A stretch of 64,000 nt of DNA from Kribbella amoyensis. GTDB lineage: Bacteria > Actinomycetota > Actinomycetes > Propionibacteriales > Kribbellaceae. Where the stretch lies: assembly GCF_007828865.1 (NCBI RefSeq), contig NZ_VIVK01000001.1, positions 620,001 to 684,000 on the forward strand, in the 5' to 3' direction. Numbering within the stretch: the first letter of the stretch is position 1; each line of letters begins with the position of its first letter. Under the pieces are notes generated by a model. The model was not told where the DNA came from and did not search any database. It saw only the letters and a list, made by a program, of their open reading frames with translations. Position numbers and translations under genes: made by a program. Shown one piece after another: positions 44,339 to 53,029 of the stretch.

Positions 44339-45136
44339 TTACGCCGTCGCCAGGATCTCCCCGTGCAGGACGCAGAGGAAACCGTCCGGTGCCTCGGCCC
44401 ACTTCTTCCACGCGGCCGAGATTCGCTCCAACGTCTGCTCCGGTACGCCGGCCGCGCGGGCCTGGTCGGCGAGCGCGGACTGCAGGACGCGGTCCGCCCA
44501 CATCCCGCCCCACCATGCCCGGTCCTCCGGGTTCGCGAACGTCCACGTACTCGTCGTCGCGTCGACCCTCTCGAACCCGGCCTCCTGCGCCCACCACAAC
44601 AACCGGCGCCCCGCGTCCGGCTCGCCCTGGTTCGCCCGCGCCATCCGCTGGTACAGGTCCATCCACTCGTCGAGCTCGGGCAGCTCCGGGTACCAGGTGA
44701 AGGCGTGGTAGTCCGAGTCCCGGGCGGCGACGATCCCGCCGGGCTTGCAGACCCGCCGCATCTCGCGCAACGCCTGGACCGGATCGGCCACGTGCTGCAG
44801 CACCTGGTGCGCGTGCACGACGTCGTACTTGTCGTCCGGCAGGTCGAGGTGATGCACGTCGCCGACGGCGAAGTCGACCGTGCCCGCCTTCCGTTCGGCG
44901 ATGGTCGCGCGGGTAATGGCGAGGGCCGACGTGCTCGCCTCCAACGCGGTGGTCCGGCCCGGTTCGACCAGGGCCGCGAGGTCCGCCGTGATCGTGCCCG
45001 GCCCGGCGCCGACGTCGAGCAGCGACATCCCCGGACGCAGTTGCGGCAGCAGGTACCCGGCCGAGTTCTCCGCGGTCCGCCAGCGGTGCGACCGCAGTAC
45101 CGACTCGTGGTGGCCGTGCGTGTAGACGTTGCTCAT
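44339..45136 (-). CDS. Class I SAM-dependent methyltransferase
   Basis: 265 aa. SAM-binding motif I LLDVGAGPGTITADL, motif II-like DVVHAHQVLQHV and post-motif VCKPGGIVAARDSDYHAF, UbiE/menG-type methyltransferase_11 fold. The acceptor is not identifiable. Divergent from a P-loop kinase gene with a strongly AT-rich double operator between them. Confidence 0.9.
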   Translation of the reverse strand: MSNVYTHGHHESVLRSHRWRTAENSAGYLLPQLRPGMSLLDVGAGPGTITADLAALVEPGRTTALEASTSALAITRATIAERKAGTVDFAVGDVHHLDLPDDKYDVVHAHQVLQHVADPVQALREMRRVCKPGGIVAARDSDYHAFTWYPELPELDEWMDLYQRMARANQGEPDAGRRLLWWAQEAGFERVDATTSTWTFANPEDRAWWGGMWADRVLQSALADQARAAGVPEQTLERISAAWKKWAEAPDGFLCVLHGEILATA

Positions 45137-45183
45137 CGTGGACCCCTTCGTCCGTTGTCTCCCAGTCTGCACGCTACCGCGTT

Positions 45184-45222
45184 GTCTCTATTTTTGAGAC
45201 CATTCATCTCTTTATTTGAGAC
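45184..45222. promoter_or_regulatory. AT-rich tandem palindromic operator
   Basis: Two 17-bp near-palindromes, GTCTCTATTTTTGAGAC (45184-45200) and ATCTCTTTATTTGAGAC (45206-45222), share the GTCTC/GAGAC arms and are 22 bp apart, two helical turns. They lie in a conspicuously AT-rich island between the methyltransferase and kinase starts. TetR- or MarR-like binding site by appearance; no matching regulator gene is in this window. Confidence 0.65.
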
Positions 45223-45317
45223 ATTAAAATAGTTGCTCTAAGCATCAAAAGCGTCCAGGGCGGACGAGTTCGCGGAAACGTCTGGGCAGTTCCGGTGAAG
45301 ACCGCTAGGGTGCGGCG

Positions 45318-45863
45318 GTGCGTTCGAAGCCGATGCTCATCGTGATCAGTGGCCCGCCCGGCAGTGGTAAGACGACGTTGGCCCACCAGGTGGCGCAGGC
45401 GGTCGGGTGCCCGGCGATCTGCCGGGACGAGATCAAGGAGGGGATGGCGCACGCGACACCCGGGTTCGTGCCCGGGCCCGGTGACCCGTTGACGATGCGG
45501 ACGCTGGCCACGTTCTTCGACGTGCTCGGGCTGTTCGCCGGCCGCGGTACCACCGTGGTCGCGGAGGCCGCGTTCCAGGACCGGGTCTGGCGGCCCGGCC
45601 TCGAACCGCTCGCGAGTCAGGCCGAGATCCGGATCGTGCACTGCGAGGTCGATCCCGAGGTCGCGTACCAGCGGATCACGGCGCGCTCGGCCAGTACGCC
45701 GTCCCGGTCGGTCCACGAGGACGCGTACCACGACAAGGAGCGCTGGGTCCGCAACCACCAGGTGTTCGACCGGATCGCGCTCGACGTGCCGACGCTGATC
45801 GTCGACACGACCGACGGGTACCACCCGGGCCTGCCGGAGATCGCCGCGTTCCTGCGCCGGTAG
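45318..45863 (+). CDS. P-loop (AAA_33-type) kinase
   Basis: 181 aa from a GTG, 6 bp after TAGGGT, so probably leaderless. Walker A GPPGSGKTTLA and the following CRDEIKEGMAH segment match the zeta-toxin/adenylate-kinase-like AAA_33 family of small-molecule kinases or antibiotic-modifying kinases. Substrate unknown. Divergent from the methyltransferase. Confidence 0.85.
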   Translation: MRSKPMLIVISGPPGSGKTTLAHQVAQAVGCPAICRDEIKEGMAHATPGFVPGPGDPLTMRTLATFFDVLGLFAGRGTTVVAEAAFQDRVWRPGLEPLASQAEIRIVHCEVDPEVAYQRITARSASTPSRSVHEDAYHDKERWVRNHQVFDRIALDVPTLIVDTTDGYHPGLPEIAAFLRR

Positions 45864-45897
45864 ACACAGCCGCGGGTCTCTGGTGAGGTGAGGGACT

Positions 45898-46803
45898 GTG
45901 GATGCGCCGCGGACCGTCGCTCGGTTGCTTCCGATGGAGCCAGGGGTCTATCGGTTCCGCGACGAGGCCGGGAAGGTGCTGTACATCGGCCGCGCGCGGA
46001 ACCTGCGGCGCCGGGTCCAGTCGTACTGGACGAACCTCGGCGACCGGCCCCGGCTCGCGACGATGGTGCGCCGGATCGCCCGGGTCGAAGGGGTCTGGTG
46101 CGACTCCGAGCACGAGGCCGCGATGCTCGAACGCAACCTCCTCGAGCAGTCCAAACCACGCTGGAACCGGGTGGAGGGCGGCGCCGAGGTCGTCGGGTAC
46201 ATCCGGTTCGACGCCGGCCCGGCCCGGCCAGGACTCCGGTTCACCCACACGGTCACCCCGAACGCGCCGCACTTCGGCCCGTACCTCGGCGGCCTCCGGA
46301 TCCGGCAGGCCATCGCCGCGGTGCATCGCGTGCTGCCGTTGACGTACTCGGGTGCCGCGGACGGATCGGTCCGCGAGTTCGCCCAGCTCTTCGGGATCGG
46401 CCCCGATGATCGTAAAACCCTGGCCCGGACAGCGATCGCGGTCCTCGAACGCGACCCGGAGGCCGTCACCGCACTCCGGACCGAGCTGATCCGCCGTCGC
46501 GATCGCGCGGCCGCCGAACTCCGGTTCGAGTTCGCGGCGAAACTCCAGGACGAGCTCACCGCGTTCGACTGGATCGTCGCCGACCAGAAGGCGTCCTGGC
46601 TCGAACCGCACACCCTCGACGTCTACGGCTGGTCCCAGGGCATCCTGGTCCGCTTCCACCTCGAAGCGGGCCGCGTCCGGACCTGGACCCAACGTCCAGC
46701 CACGGAAGTCACGGCCCGCACCCGAGTCGCCGAGACCCCAGCGTTGTGGCGCCCTTTCGCCCAACGCAACGCCGACCTGGCCGCCCGCCTCCTCCAGATC
46801 TGA
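45898..46803 (+). CDS. GIY-YIG nuclease (UvrC N-terminal/Cho-like)
   Basis: 301 aa, GTG start. Residues 10-95 are the UvrC-type GIY-YIG catalytic domain: EPGVYRFRDEAGKVLYIGRA, catalytic Arg and Glu in EAAMLERNLL. A UVR helix pair follows near 200 (AAAELRFEFAAKLQDELTAF). The UvrC C-terminal RNase H-like and HhH domains are absent, as in the UvrC-like protein Cho, which makes the 3' incision at bulky lesions. Probably an accessory nucleotide-excision-repair nuclease. Confidence 0.88.
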   Translation: MDAPRTVARLLPMEPGVYRFRDEAGKVLYIGRARNLRRRVQSYWTNLGDRPRLATMVRRIARVEGVWCDSEHEAAMLERNLLEQSKPRWNRVEGGAEVVGYIRFDAGPARPGLRFTHTVTPNAPHFGPYLGGLRIRQAIAAVHRVLPLTYSGAADGSVREFAQLFGIGPDDRKTLARTAIAVLERDPEAVTALRTELIRRRDRAAAELRFEFAAKLQDELTAFDWIVADQKASWLEPHTLDVYGWSQGILVRFHLEAGRVRTWTQRPATEVTARTRVAETPALWRPFAQRNADLAARLLQI

Positions 46804-46827
46804 GGACGCGGGCGCGACCGGAGAACG

Positions 46828-47964
46828 TCAGGACTTGGCGGCGAGGTGGAGGCGGAGGACGGTGTCGTAGTCGAGGATCTCCGCGCCGGTCGGGGCGACC
46901 TGGGTCAGGTCCTCCGCGGTCACGATGTCCTGGGTGCCGACGATCAGGAGTTTGCGCGGGTCCTGCACGTCCACGCCGTACTTGGTCTGGACGAAGGCGC
47001 GGTTCTCGGCGACCTTGAAGTACTCCTCGTACTCGGCCAGACGCCCTGCTCCGTCGTGGACCGGCCGGGTGACCGAGCGGCGATGCTTCTTGCCGTTGGC
47101 ACCTGATTCGAGCAGCGGGAGCGCGAGGTCGCCGACGACGTGCGTACCGTCCGCGCGTTCCAGCAGGAAGTCGGGTGTGAGGGCCTCGCCGGCGCCGTCG
47201 TGGCGTTCGAGGTGGGGCCGGCTGATCAGCCGGGTCGCGTCGAACGCGGACAGCAGGATGCCCTCGTGGTTGCTGAGGAACTCGTCCACGGTCACGTCCT
47301 GCAGACCGTGCGCGAGATAGGTACTGGTGAACGCGTCGTCGCGCAGGGCGGCCGGGTCCACCGGGACGCTCACGGTGCCGACCGGGTCGAGGTGGGGCGC
47401 GGCGTTGATGTAGTTCTGCAGGAAGTCGAGGTACTTGCCGGCCGGTTCCGAGCGGTGGATCGCGACCGCGAAGAAGGTCCAGCGCACCCGGACCGCGGAT
47501 CCGGCCGTGTGCGCGAGCAGCACCCGGTCGAACACCGAGTAGTTCCCCGGGGCGAACCCGAACAGCTGCTCCCCCGCGCCGACGTACTCGTCACCGAGGA
47601 TCTTCACCGCACCCGGCCACCGGGCCGCCAGCTCGCGCCGGCCCACCTCGGTCGCCACGGTCGCGTCCTTGAACACGTTCTCGCCCGGCAGCGTGACCAC
47701 CGGCGCGCCCGCCCCGAGACCGAAGTACTCCTCGACGCTCGCCGCCTTCTGCCGGCGGACCTCCAGCGACCGGTACTCCCGGCTCACCCCGACCAGCTCG
47801 AGGATGTTCCAGTCCGGCGTCTCGGTCAGCACCATCAACCGCGGGTACAGCAGCTGACCCGCCAACTCGGTCCGGTGACTCCCGGGCAGATGCTCGCTCA
47901 CACCTCCCAGGTGCTCGCCCCAGAACCGCCCGTTCACCTTCACGAACTCGGTGGGTTTCACCAC
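46828..47964 (-). CDS. Shedu-like (SduA/DUF4263) protein with substituted catalytic Lys
   Basis: 378 aa from GTG 47964 (AAGGGAG upstream); the frame is open far upstream but only as antisense of the next gene. The C-terminal half (about 225-378) has the layout of the Shedu nuclease domain: FLSNHEGILLSAF, then PDFLLERADG with D265, then VVGDLALPL where the D/E-x-K of the PD-(D/E)xK fold should be. D279 is present but the expected Lys is A281 (codon GCG). EYEEYFKVAENRAFVQTKYGV and KLLIVGTQD follow as in the family. Shedu proteins are anti-phage DNA nucleases; this one may be inactive as a nuclease or use another residue. Divergent from the SARP-STAND gene by 102 bp. Confidence 0.6.
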   Translation of the reverse strand: MVKPTEFVKVNGRFWGEHLGGVSEHLPGSHRTELAGQLLYPRLMVLTETPDWNILELVGVSREYRSLEVRRQKAASVEEYFGLGAGAPVVTLPGENVFKDATVATEVGRRELAARWPGAVKILGDEYVGAGEQLFGFAPGNYSVFDRVLLAHTAGSAVRVRWTFFAVAIHRSEPAGKYLDFLQNYINAAPHLDPVGTVSVPVDPAALRDDAFTSTYLAHGLQDVTVDEFLSNHEGILLSAFDATRLISRPHLERHDGAGEALTPDFLLERADGTHVVGDLALPLLESGANGKKHRRSVTRPVHDGAGRLAEYEEYFKVAENRAFVQTKYGVDVQDPRKLLIVGTQDIVTAEDLTQVAPTGAEILDYDTVLRLHLAAKS

Positions 47965-48066
47965 CCGCTCCCTTCCCTGCCGGAGGACTCCTGTCAGCAC
48001 CAACTCCCAGCCGTCCGGTCCGTATTCCCACCGGGTCCCCGCCGGCGCCGTGGCAAAATCTGCCGG

Positions 48067-51000
48067 GTGCAGATCGGGATACTGGGACCCTTCGAGGTTC
48101 GCACGGACGGCGGCGCCCTCGTCGAGGTACCGGGTGCCCGGCTGCGCGCGCTGCTGACCGCGCTCGCGCTCGAACCGGGCCGGGTGGTCGCGAAGGCGAC
48201 GCTGGTGGACTGGATCTGGGGCGAACAACCGCCCGCCGACGCCACCAACGCCCTGCAGCGCCTGGTCTCCCGGCTGCGCAAGATCCTGCCGGAGGGGTCG
48301 ATCGAGGGCCTGACCGACGGCTATCGGCTGAAGCTCGCGCCGGATGCCGTGGACGCGGTCGAGTTCGAGCGACTCGTCGGCGAGGCCCGGACGGACGAGG
48401 AGGCGCACCGGATCCGGCTGTTGCGCGAGGCGCTCGGCCTGTGGCGCGGTGCGGCCCTGCAGGACGTCGGTCTGGAGGAGAGCGAAGCCTTCGACGCCGC
48501 GGTCACCCGGCTCGAGCGGTTGCGGCTGACCGCGGTGGAGGACCGGTTCGAGGCCGAGACCGCCCACGGCGGCGGTGCGGATGCGGTCCCCGAACTGACC
48601 GATCTGGTGGCCGCGTACCCGGTCCGGGAGCGGCTGGTCGGCGCGCTGATGCGGGCCCTCGTCGCGAGCGGCCGTGACAGCGAGGCACTGCTCGTGTACG
48701 AGCGGACGCGGGAGGCGCTGGCCGACGAGCTCGGCGTCGATCCGTCCCCCGAGTTGTCCGCACTGCACGTCGCGTTGCTGCGGGGTGAGCTGGTCCGGCG
48801 GGAGGAGAAGCGGCCGACGAACCTGCGGGCCGAGCTGACCACGTACGTCGGCAAGGACACCGAGGTCACCGCGGTCCGCGAGCTGATCGCCGGGCATCGG
48901 CTCACCACGTTGATCGGGCCGGGTGGTTCGGGCAAGACCAGGATGGCGACCGAGACCGCCCGGACGCTGCTCGACGAACTGCCGGACGGGGCCTGGCTGG
49001 TCGAGCTCGCGGCGATCGGCGCCGACGCCGACGTGGCCCAGGCCGCGCTCGACGCGCTCCGGCTGCGGGACGCCTTGGTCGGTGAGGTCCCGGACGCGGA
49101 GCCGACGGACCGGTTCATCGCCGCGGTCCGCGAGCGGGAGATGCTGCTGGTCCTGGACAACTGCGAGCACGTGATCGAGTCGGCGGCGGCGTTCGCCCAT
49201 CGCGCGCTCGGCGAGTGCCGGCGGCTGCGGATCCTCGCGACCAGCCGCGAACCGCTCGGGATCACGGGTGAGGCCCTGTGGCCGGTGGCCCCGCTGGTCC
49301 TGCCCGCGGAGACCGCCGACGCCGCCGAGGTCGAGGCGTCGCCGGCCGTCCGGCTGCTGCAGGACCGAGCCAGTGCCGTACGCAACGATCTCGGGACCGA
49401 CGCCGCGACGATGGCCACGATGGCGCGGATCTGCCGGGCCCTGGACGGGATGCCGTTGGCCATCGAGCTCGCCGCGGCCAGGCTGCGCACGATGACGCTG
49501 GACCAGCTCGCGAACCGCCTCGACGACCGGTTCCGCCTGCTGACCGGGGGCAGCCGGACGGCGTTGCCGCGGCACCGGACCCTGCGCGCGGTGGTCGACT
49601 GGAGCTGGGAGCTGCTCAGCGACGCCGAGCGGATGGTGTTGCGCCGGCTCGCCGTGTTCGCGGGTGGGGCGAGCCTGGAGGCGGCCGAGCGGGTCTGCGC
49701 GGGCGACGCGGTCGAGAGCTGGGAGGTCCTCGAGCTGCTGACCGCGTTGACCGAGAAGTCGCTGGTGGTCGTCACCGGCGAGGACAACCCGCGGTACCGG
49801 ATGCTCGGCACGATCAAGGAGTACGCCGAGCAGCGGCTCGCCGAGGCCGGGGAGGCCGAGCTGACCCGGCGGACACACCTGGCGTACTTCACCGAGCTCG
49901 CCGAGACCGCGGAACCGCATCTGCGCCGCGCCGAGCAGCTCGAGTGGCTGGCCGCGGTCGAGGCCGAGCACGACAACGTCGCCGCCGCGATGCGCGGTGC
50001 CATCGCCGCCGGTGACGCCGACGGCGCGATGCGGCTCGCGGCGTACGCGGGCTGGTACTGGTGGCTCGGCGGGCACAAGGCGGAGGGCGACGAGCTGTTG
50101 CTCGCGGCAACCGCGGTCCCTGGTGAGGTGGCCGAGGACGTCCAGGCGCTGGTGTACTCGTTCGTCACCGGGTTCCTGACGTCGGGGCGCGGGCGGGACC
50201 AGTACCAGGCGGCGGACTGGATCCGGAAGGCGTACGAGCTCAGCCTGCGGGTCGAGAGCCCGCATCCGGCGGTGAAGTTCGCGGCGCCGCTGGAGCGGTT
50301 GCTGCACGGGCCGGACGCCTTCCTGACCGCGTTCGAACCGTTGCTCGACGACGACGATCCGTGGGTCCGCGCGCTGGCCCGGCTCCAGCTCGGCAAGATG
50401 CGGATCATGCTCGGCGAGGGTGGCAAAGAGGCGGACGAGTACCTGGAGACCGCGCTCGCCGAGTTCCGCGCGATCGGCGAACGCTGGGGCATGTCGTTCG
50501 CGCTGACCGAGCTGGCGGACCGGATCGCCGTCCGCGGTGACTTCGCCCGCGCCTGCGAGTACTACGGCCAGGCAGTCGCCGTCGTGACCGAGGCCGGCGC
50601 GATCGAGGACGTCGTCCGGATGCGGACGCGGCAGGCGCAGCTGTACTGGCTGGCCGGGGAGAAGGACGCGAGCGCGGCGGCGATGGCGGAGGCGCAGCGG
50701 TTCGCGGAGCGGGTCGCGTGGCCGGAGGCGCTGGTCGAACTGGCCCTGGGCAAGGCCGAGCTCGCGCGGTGGAGCGGCGACGCCGAGCAGGCCCGCCGGC
50801 AGCTCGGGACCGCGACCACCTTGCTGGGCAGCGAGGCCGAGAAGGCGAACCTCCGCGCGACGCGGCACGACCTGCTCGGGTATCTCGCGGTGGACACGGC
50901 CGAGTCCCGCGAGCACCGGATCGCCGCCTTCGAGGCCGCGTCCGAGGCGGCGTACGCACCGGCGATCGCGCAGGTCCTGGTCGGCGTCGCGGACCTTGCC

Positions 51001-51207
51001 CTGCGCAACGAACAGTACGAGCAGGCGGCCAGGTTGCTGGGCGCGAGTGCCGGGGTCCGCGGACTGCCGGACCGGTCCAACCCCGAGCTGACCCGGATCG
51101 AGGCCGAGACGCGCCGTCGCCTCGGTGATCCGGAGTTCACCGAGGCGACGCGACAGGGTACGGAGGCGAGCTGGCCGGAACTGGCCCAGGTCACGCTCGC
51201 TTCGTGA
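48067..51207 (+). CDS. SARP-STAND regulator (AfsR-like: BTAD, NB-ARC, TPR)
   Basis: 1046 aa, GTG start 7 bp after CAAAAT. Residues 1-95 are an OmpR-type winged helix (GILGPFEV, EQPPADATNALQRLVSRLRK), 95-245 the BTAD domain, about 285-550 an NB-ARC ATPase (Walker A GPGGSGKTRM, Walker B MLLVLDNCEH, ATSREPLGI sensor), 560-1046 helical TPR-like repeats. SARPs activate transcription by binding heptameric direct repeats at 11-bp spacing. Exactly such repeats lie in the promoter region between the adjacent exporter and DUF4097 genes (52895-52923). Its end overlaps the convergent permease gene by 17 bp. Confidence 0.93.
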   Translation: MQIGILGPFEVRTDGGALVEVPGARLRALLTALALEPGRVVAKATLVDWIWGEQPPADATNALQRLVSRLRKILPEGSIEGLTDGYRLKLAPDAVDAVEFERLVGEARTDEEAHRIRLLREALGLWRGAALQDVGLEESEAFDAAVTRLERLRLTAVEDRFEAETAHGGGADAVPELTDLVAAYPVRERLVGALMRALVASGRDSEALLVYERTREALADELGVDPSPELSALHVALLRGELVRREEKRPTNLRAELTTYVGKDTEVTAVRELIAGHRLTTLIGPGGSGKTRMATETARTLLDELPDGAWLVELAAIGADADVAQAALDALRLRDALVGEVPDAEPTDRFIAAVREREMLLVLDNCEHVIESAAAFAHRALGECRRLRILATSREPLGITGEALWPVAPLVLPAETADAAEVEASPAVRLLQDRASAVRNDLGTDAATMATMARICRALDGMPLAIELAAARLRTMTLDQLANRLDDRFRLLTGGSRTALPRHRTLRAVVDWSWELLSDAERMVLRRLAVFAGGASLEAAERVCAGDAVESWEVLELLTALTEKSLVVVTGEDNPRYRMLGTIKEYAEQRLAEAGEAELTRRTHLAYFTELAETAEPHLRRAEQLEWLAAVEAEHDNVAAAMRGAIAAGDADGAMRLAAYAGWYWWLGGHKAEGDELLLAATAVPGEVAEDVQALVYSFVTGFLTSGRGRDQYQAADWIRKAYELSLRVESPHPAVKFAAPLERLLHGPDAFLTAFEPLLDDDDPWVRALARLQLGKMRIMLGEGGKEADEYLETALAEFRAIGERWGMSFALTELADRIAVRGDFARACEYYGQAVAVVTEAGAIEDVVRMRTRQAQLYWLAGEKDASAAAMAEAQRFAERVAWPEALVELALGKAELARWSGDAEQARRQLGTATTLLGSEAEKANLRATRHDLLGYLAVDTAESREHRIAAFEAASEAAYAPAIAQVLVGVADLALRNEQYEQAARLLGASAGVRGLPDRSNPELTRIEAETRRRLGDPEFTEATRQGTEASWPELAQVTLAS

Positions 51208-51934
51208 ACGTGGACGACGCCCACAGGTAGCCGACGAGCGCGATCCCCAGGCACCAGGCGAGCGCCTGGATCGCGTCCCCGGCCGCCGGGGTGCCGTTGA
51301 GCAGGCCGCGCAGGGTCTCGATGATCGGCGTGAACGGCTGGTACTCCGCGAACTGCCGGACGCCGGCGCCCATCTTGTCCGCCGGCACGATCGCGCTGCT
51401 GAAGAACGGCAGCATGACCAGCGGGACGGACGCCAGACCCGCCGTCTCCGGGGACTTCGCGAACAGGCCGAGCGCGACCGTGAGCCAGGCGGTGGCGAAC
51501 CCGAGCAGGGCCACCATCCCGATCACGCCGAGCCAGTCGAGGAAGCTCGCCGACGGGCTGAAGCCGAGCAGGAACGCGACGCCGAGCAGGGCCGCGACGG
51601 CGATCAGGTTGGTCAGCAGGCTGGCCACCACGTGACCGGTCAGTACCGCGCTGCGCGGGACGTCCATCACCTTGAACCGGTTGATGATGCCCTTGGTCAT
51701 GTCCGAGTTCACCGCGGTCGCCACCGCGCCGAGGCCGTAGCAGACAGCCAGCAGGAGCAGGCCCGGCGTCGCGTAGTCGACGTAGTCCACGCCGACGTTG
51801 AAGGCGTCGCCGAGGATGTACACGAACATGAACATCATCACGACCGGCATCAGGATCGCGTTGAACACCGAGGTGGGGTTGCGGGCGATGTGCTTGAAGT
51901 TGCGGCGCAGCATCACGATCGAGGGGTTCTTCAT
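51191..51934 (-). CDS. ABC-2 type exporter permease (DrrB-like)
   Basis: 247 aa with six membrane helices; N-terminal RRNFKHIARNP and ABC-2 signature region (NRFKVMDVPRSAVLTGHVV, then GLASVPLVMLPFFSSAIVP). Partner of the ATPase immediately upstream, whose stop overlaps its ATG (ATGA). Probably exports a lipophilic compound or drug. Confidence 0.92.
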   Translation of the reverse strand: MKNPSIVMLRRNFKHIARNPTSVFNAILMPVVMMFMFVYILGDAFNVGVDYVDYATPGLLLLAVCYGLGAVATAVNSDMTKGIINRFKVMDVPRSAVLTGHVVASLLTNLIAVAALLGVAFLLGFSPSASFLDWLGVIGMVALLGFATAWLTVALGLFAKSPETAGLASVPLVMLPFFSSAIVPADKMGAGVRQFAEYQPFTPIIETLRGLLNGTPAAGDAIQALAWCLGIALVGYLWASSTFTKRA

Positions 51935-52872
51935 TTCGCCAGGACCTCCGTGGTGTGGCCCGTCAGGGCGAGGAAGACGTCATCCAGGTCAGGGGTGTGC
52001 ACGGAGAACTCCTCCGCGCTGATCGAGTACTCGTCGAGCCGGTCCAGCAACGTCCGCAGCGTCCTGGTCCCACCGTCGCCGGGGACGCGGAGGACCAGCG
52101 CCTCCTCGTCCCGGGTGGCCTCGGTGATGATCCGGGCGGCCGCGTCGAGCTCGGCCGCGGTCCCGAACCGGAGCCGGACGTGGGTGCCGGGGATCATCCG
52201 CTTCAGCTCGGCGGGCGTACCCTCCGCGACCAGGCGGCCCTGGTCGAGAACGGCGACCTTGTCGGCGAGCTGGTCGGCCTCCTCGAGGTACTGGGTGGTG
52301 AGGAAGATGGTCACTCCGTCGGCGATCAGGTCCCGGATGATCGCCCACATGGTCCGCCGGCTGCGCGGGTCCAGACCGGTCGTCGGCTCGTCCAGGAAGA
52401 TGATCCGCGGATTGCCGACCAGGGTCATCGCCAGGTCCAGCTTGCGCCGCATCCCGCCGGAGTACGTCGAGGCCGGCTTGTCCGCGGACTCGGCCAGGTC
52501 GAAGCGCTCCAGGAGTTCCTTGACGACGCGGGGACCGTCGTTCGTGGGGACCTGGTTCAGGTCGACCATCAGTTGCAGGTTCTCCCGGCCGGTCAGCAGT
52601 TCGTCCACGGCCGCGAACTGACCGGTCACCCCGATCGCCGCGCGGACCGCCTTGGTCCCGGTCGCGAGATCGTGGCCGGCCACCCGGGCGGTACCGCCGT
52701 CGGCCTGCAGCAGCGTGGTGAGTACGTTCACCGTCGTGGTCTTGCCCGCGCCGTTCGGGCCGAGCAGGGAGAAGATCGTCCCGGCCGGGACCGCCAGATC
52801 GATGCCGTCGAGCACGACCTTGTCCTGATAGGCCTTCCGGAGTCCGGAAGCCGTGATTGCCAGCTCTGTCAT
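51931..52872 (-). CDS. ABC-2 exporter ATPase (DrrA-like)
   Basis: 313 aa from ATG 52872. Walker A GPNGAGKTTT, Q-loop in VTGQFAAVDE, signature YSGGMRRKLDLA, Walker B IIFLDEPTTGLD and switch His replaced as TTQYLEEA, as in the DrrA/daunorubicin subclass. The C-terminal 80-residue regulatory extension is typical of DrrA. Its promoter lies next to three SARP-type heptamers, so it is the probable target of the neighbouring SARP-STAND protein. Confidence 0.93.
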   Translation of the reverse strand: MTELAITASGLRKAYQDKVVLDGIDLAVPAGTIFSLLGPNGAGKTTTVNVLTTLLQADGGTARVAGHDLATGTKAVRAAIGVTGQFAAVDELLTGRENLQLMVDLNQVPTNDGPRVVKELLERFDLAESADKPASTYSGGMRRKLDLAMTLVGNPRIIFLDEPTTGLDPRSRRTMWAIIRDLIADGVTIFLTTQYLEEADQLADKVAVLDQGRLVAEGTPAELKRMIPGTHVRLRFGTAAELDAAARIITEATRDEEALVLRVPGDGGTRTLRTLLDRLDEYSISAEEFSVHTPDLDDVFLALTGHTTEVLAK

Positions 52873-52894
52873 GGCTCCACTCTCAGCGGCCGCC

Positions 52895-52923
52895 CTGACA
52901 CCCTCCTGACACGCGTCTGACAC
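52895..52923. promoter_or_regulatory. Three CTGACAC heptamers at 11-bp spacing (candidate SARP site)
   Basis: CTGACAC occurs at 52895-52901, 52906-52912 and 52917-52923, exactly 11 bp apart; on the minus strand this reads as GTGTCAG repeats pointing at the DrrA-like gene 23 bp away. An inverted copy, GTGTCAG, lies at 52957-52963 toward the DUF4097 gene. The geometry (heptamers with 4-bp spacers) is that of SARP operators, and the SARP-STAND gene ends 1.7 kb away. Confidence 0.7.
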
Positions 52924-53029
52924 CGGCCGGGACCGCGTCAGCGCCGTGACTGCCCGGTGTCAGCCCGGCCCGGAATGGTTGCTCCTGTCAGCAGGACCGC
53001 ACATCACCAGTACTTACAAGGAGCACACC

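Noticed and set aside
47965-50916. N-terminal 984 codons of a 1362-aa minus-strand frame
   Set aside because: Entirely antisense to the SARP-STAND gene; only the part after GTG 47964 has family features and a ribosome-binding site.
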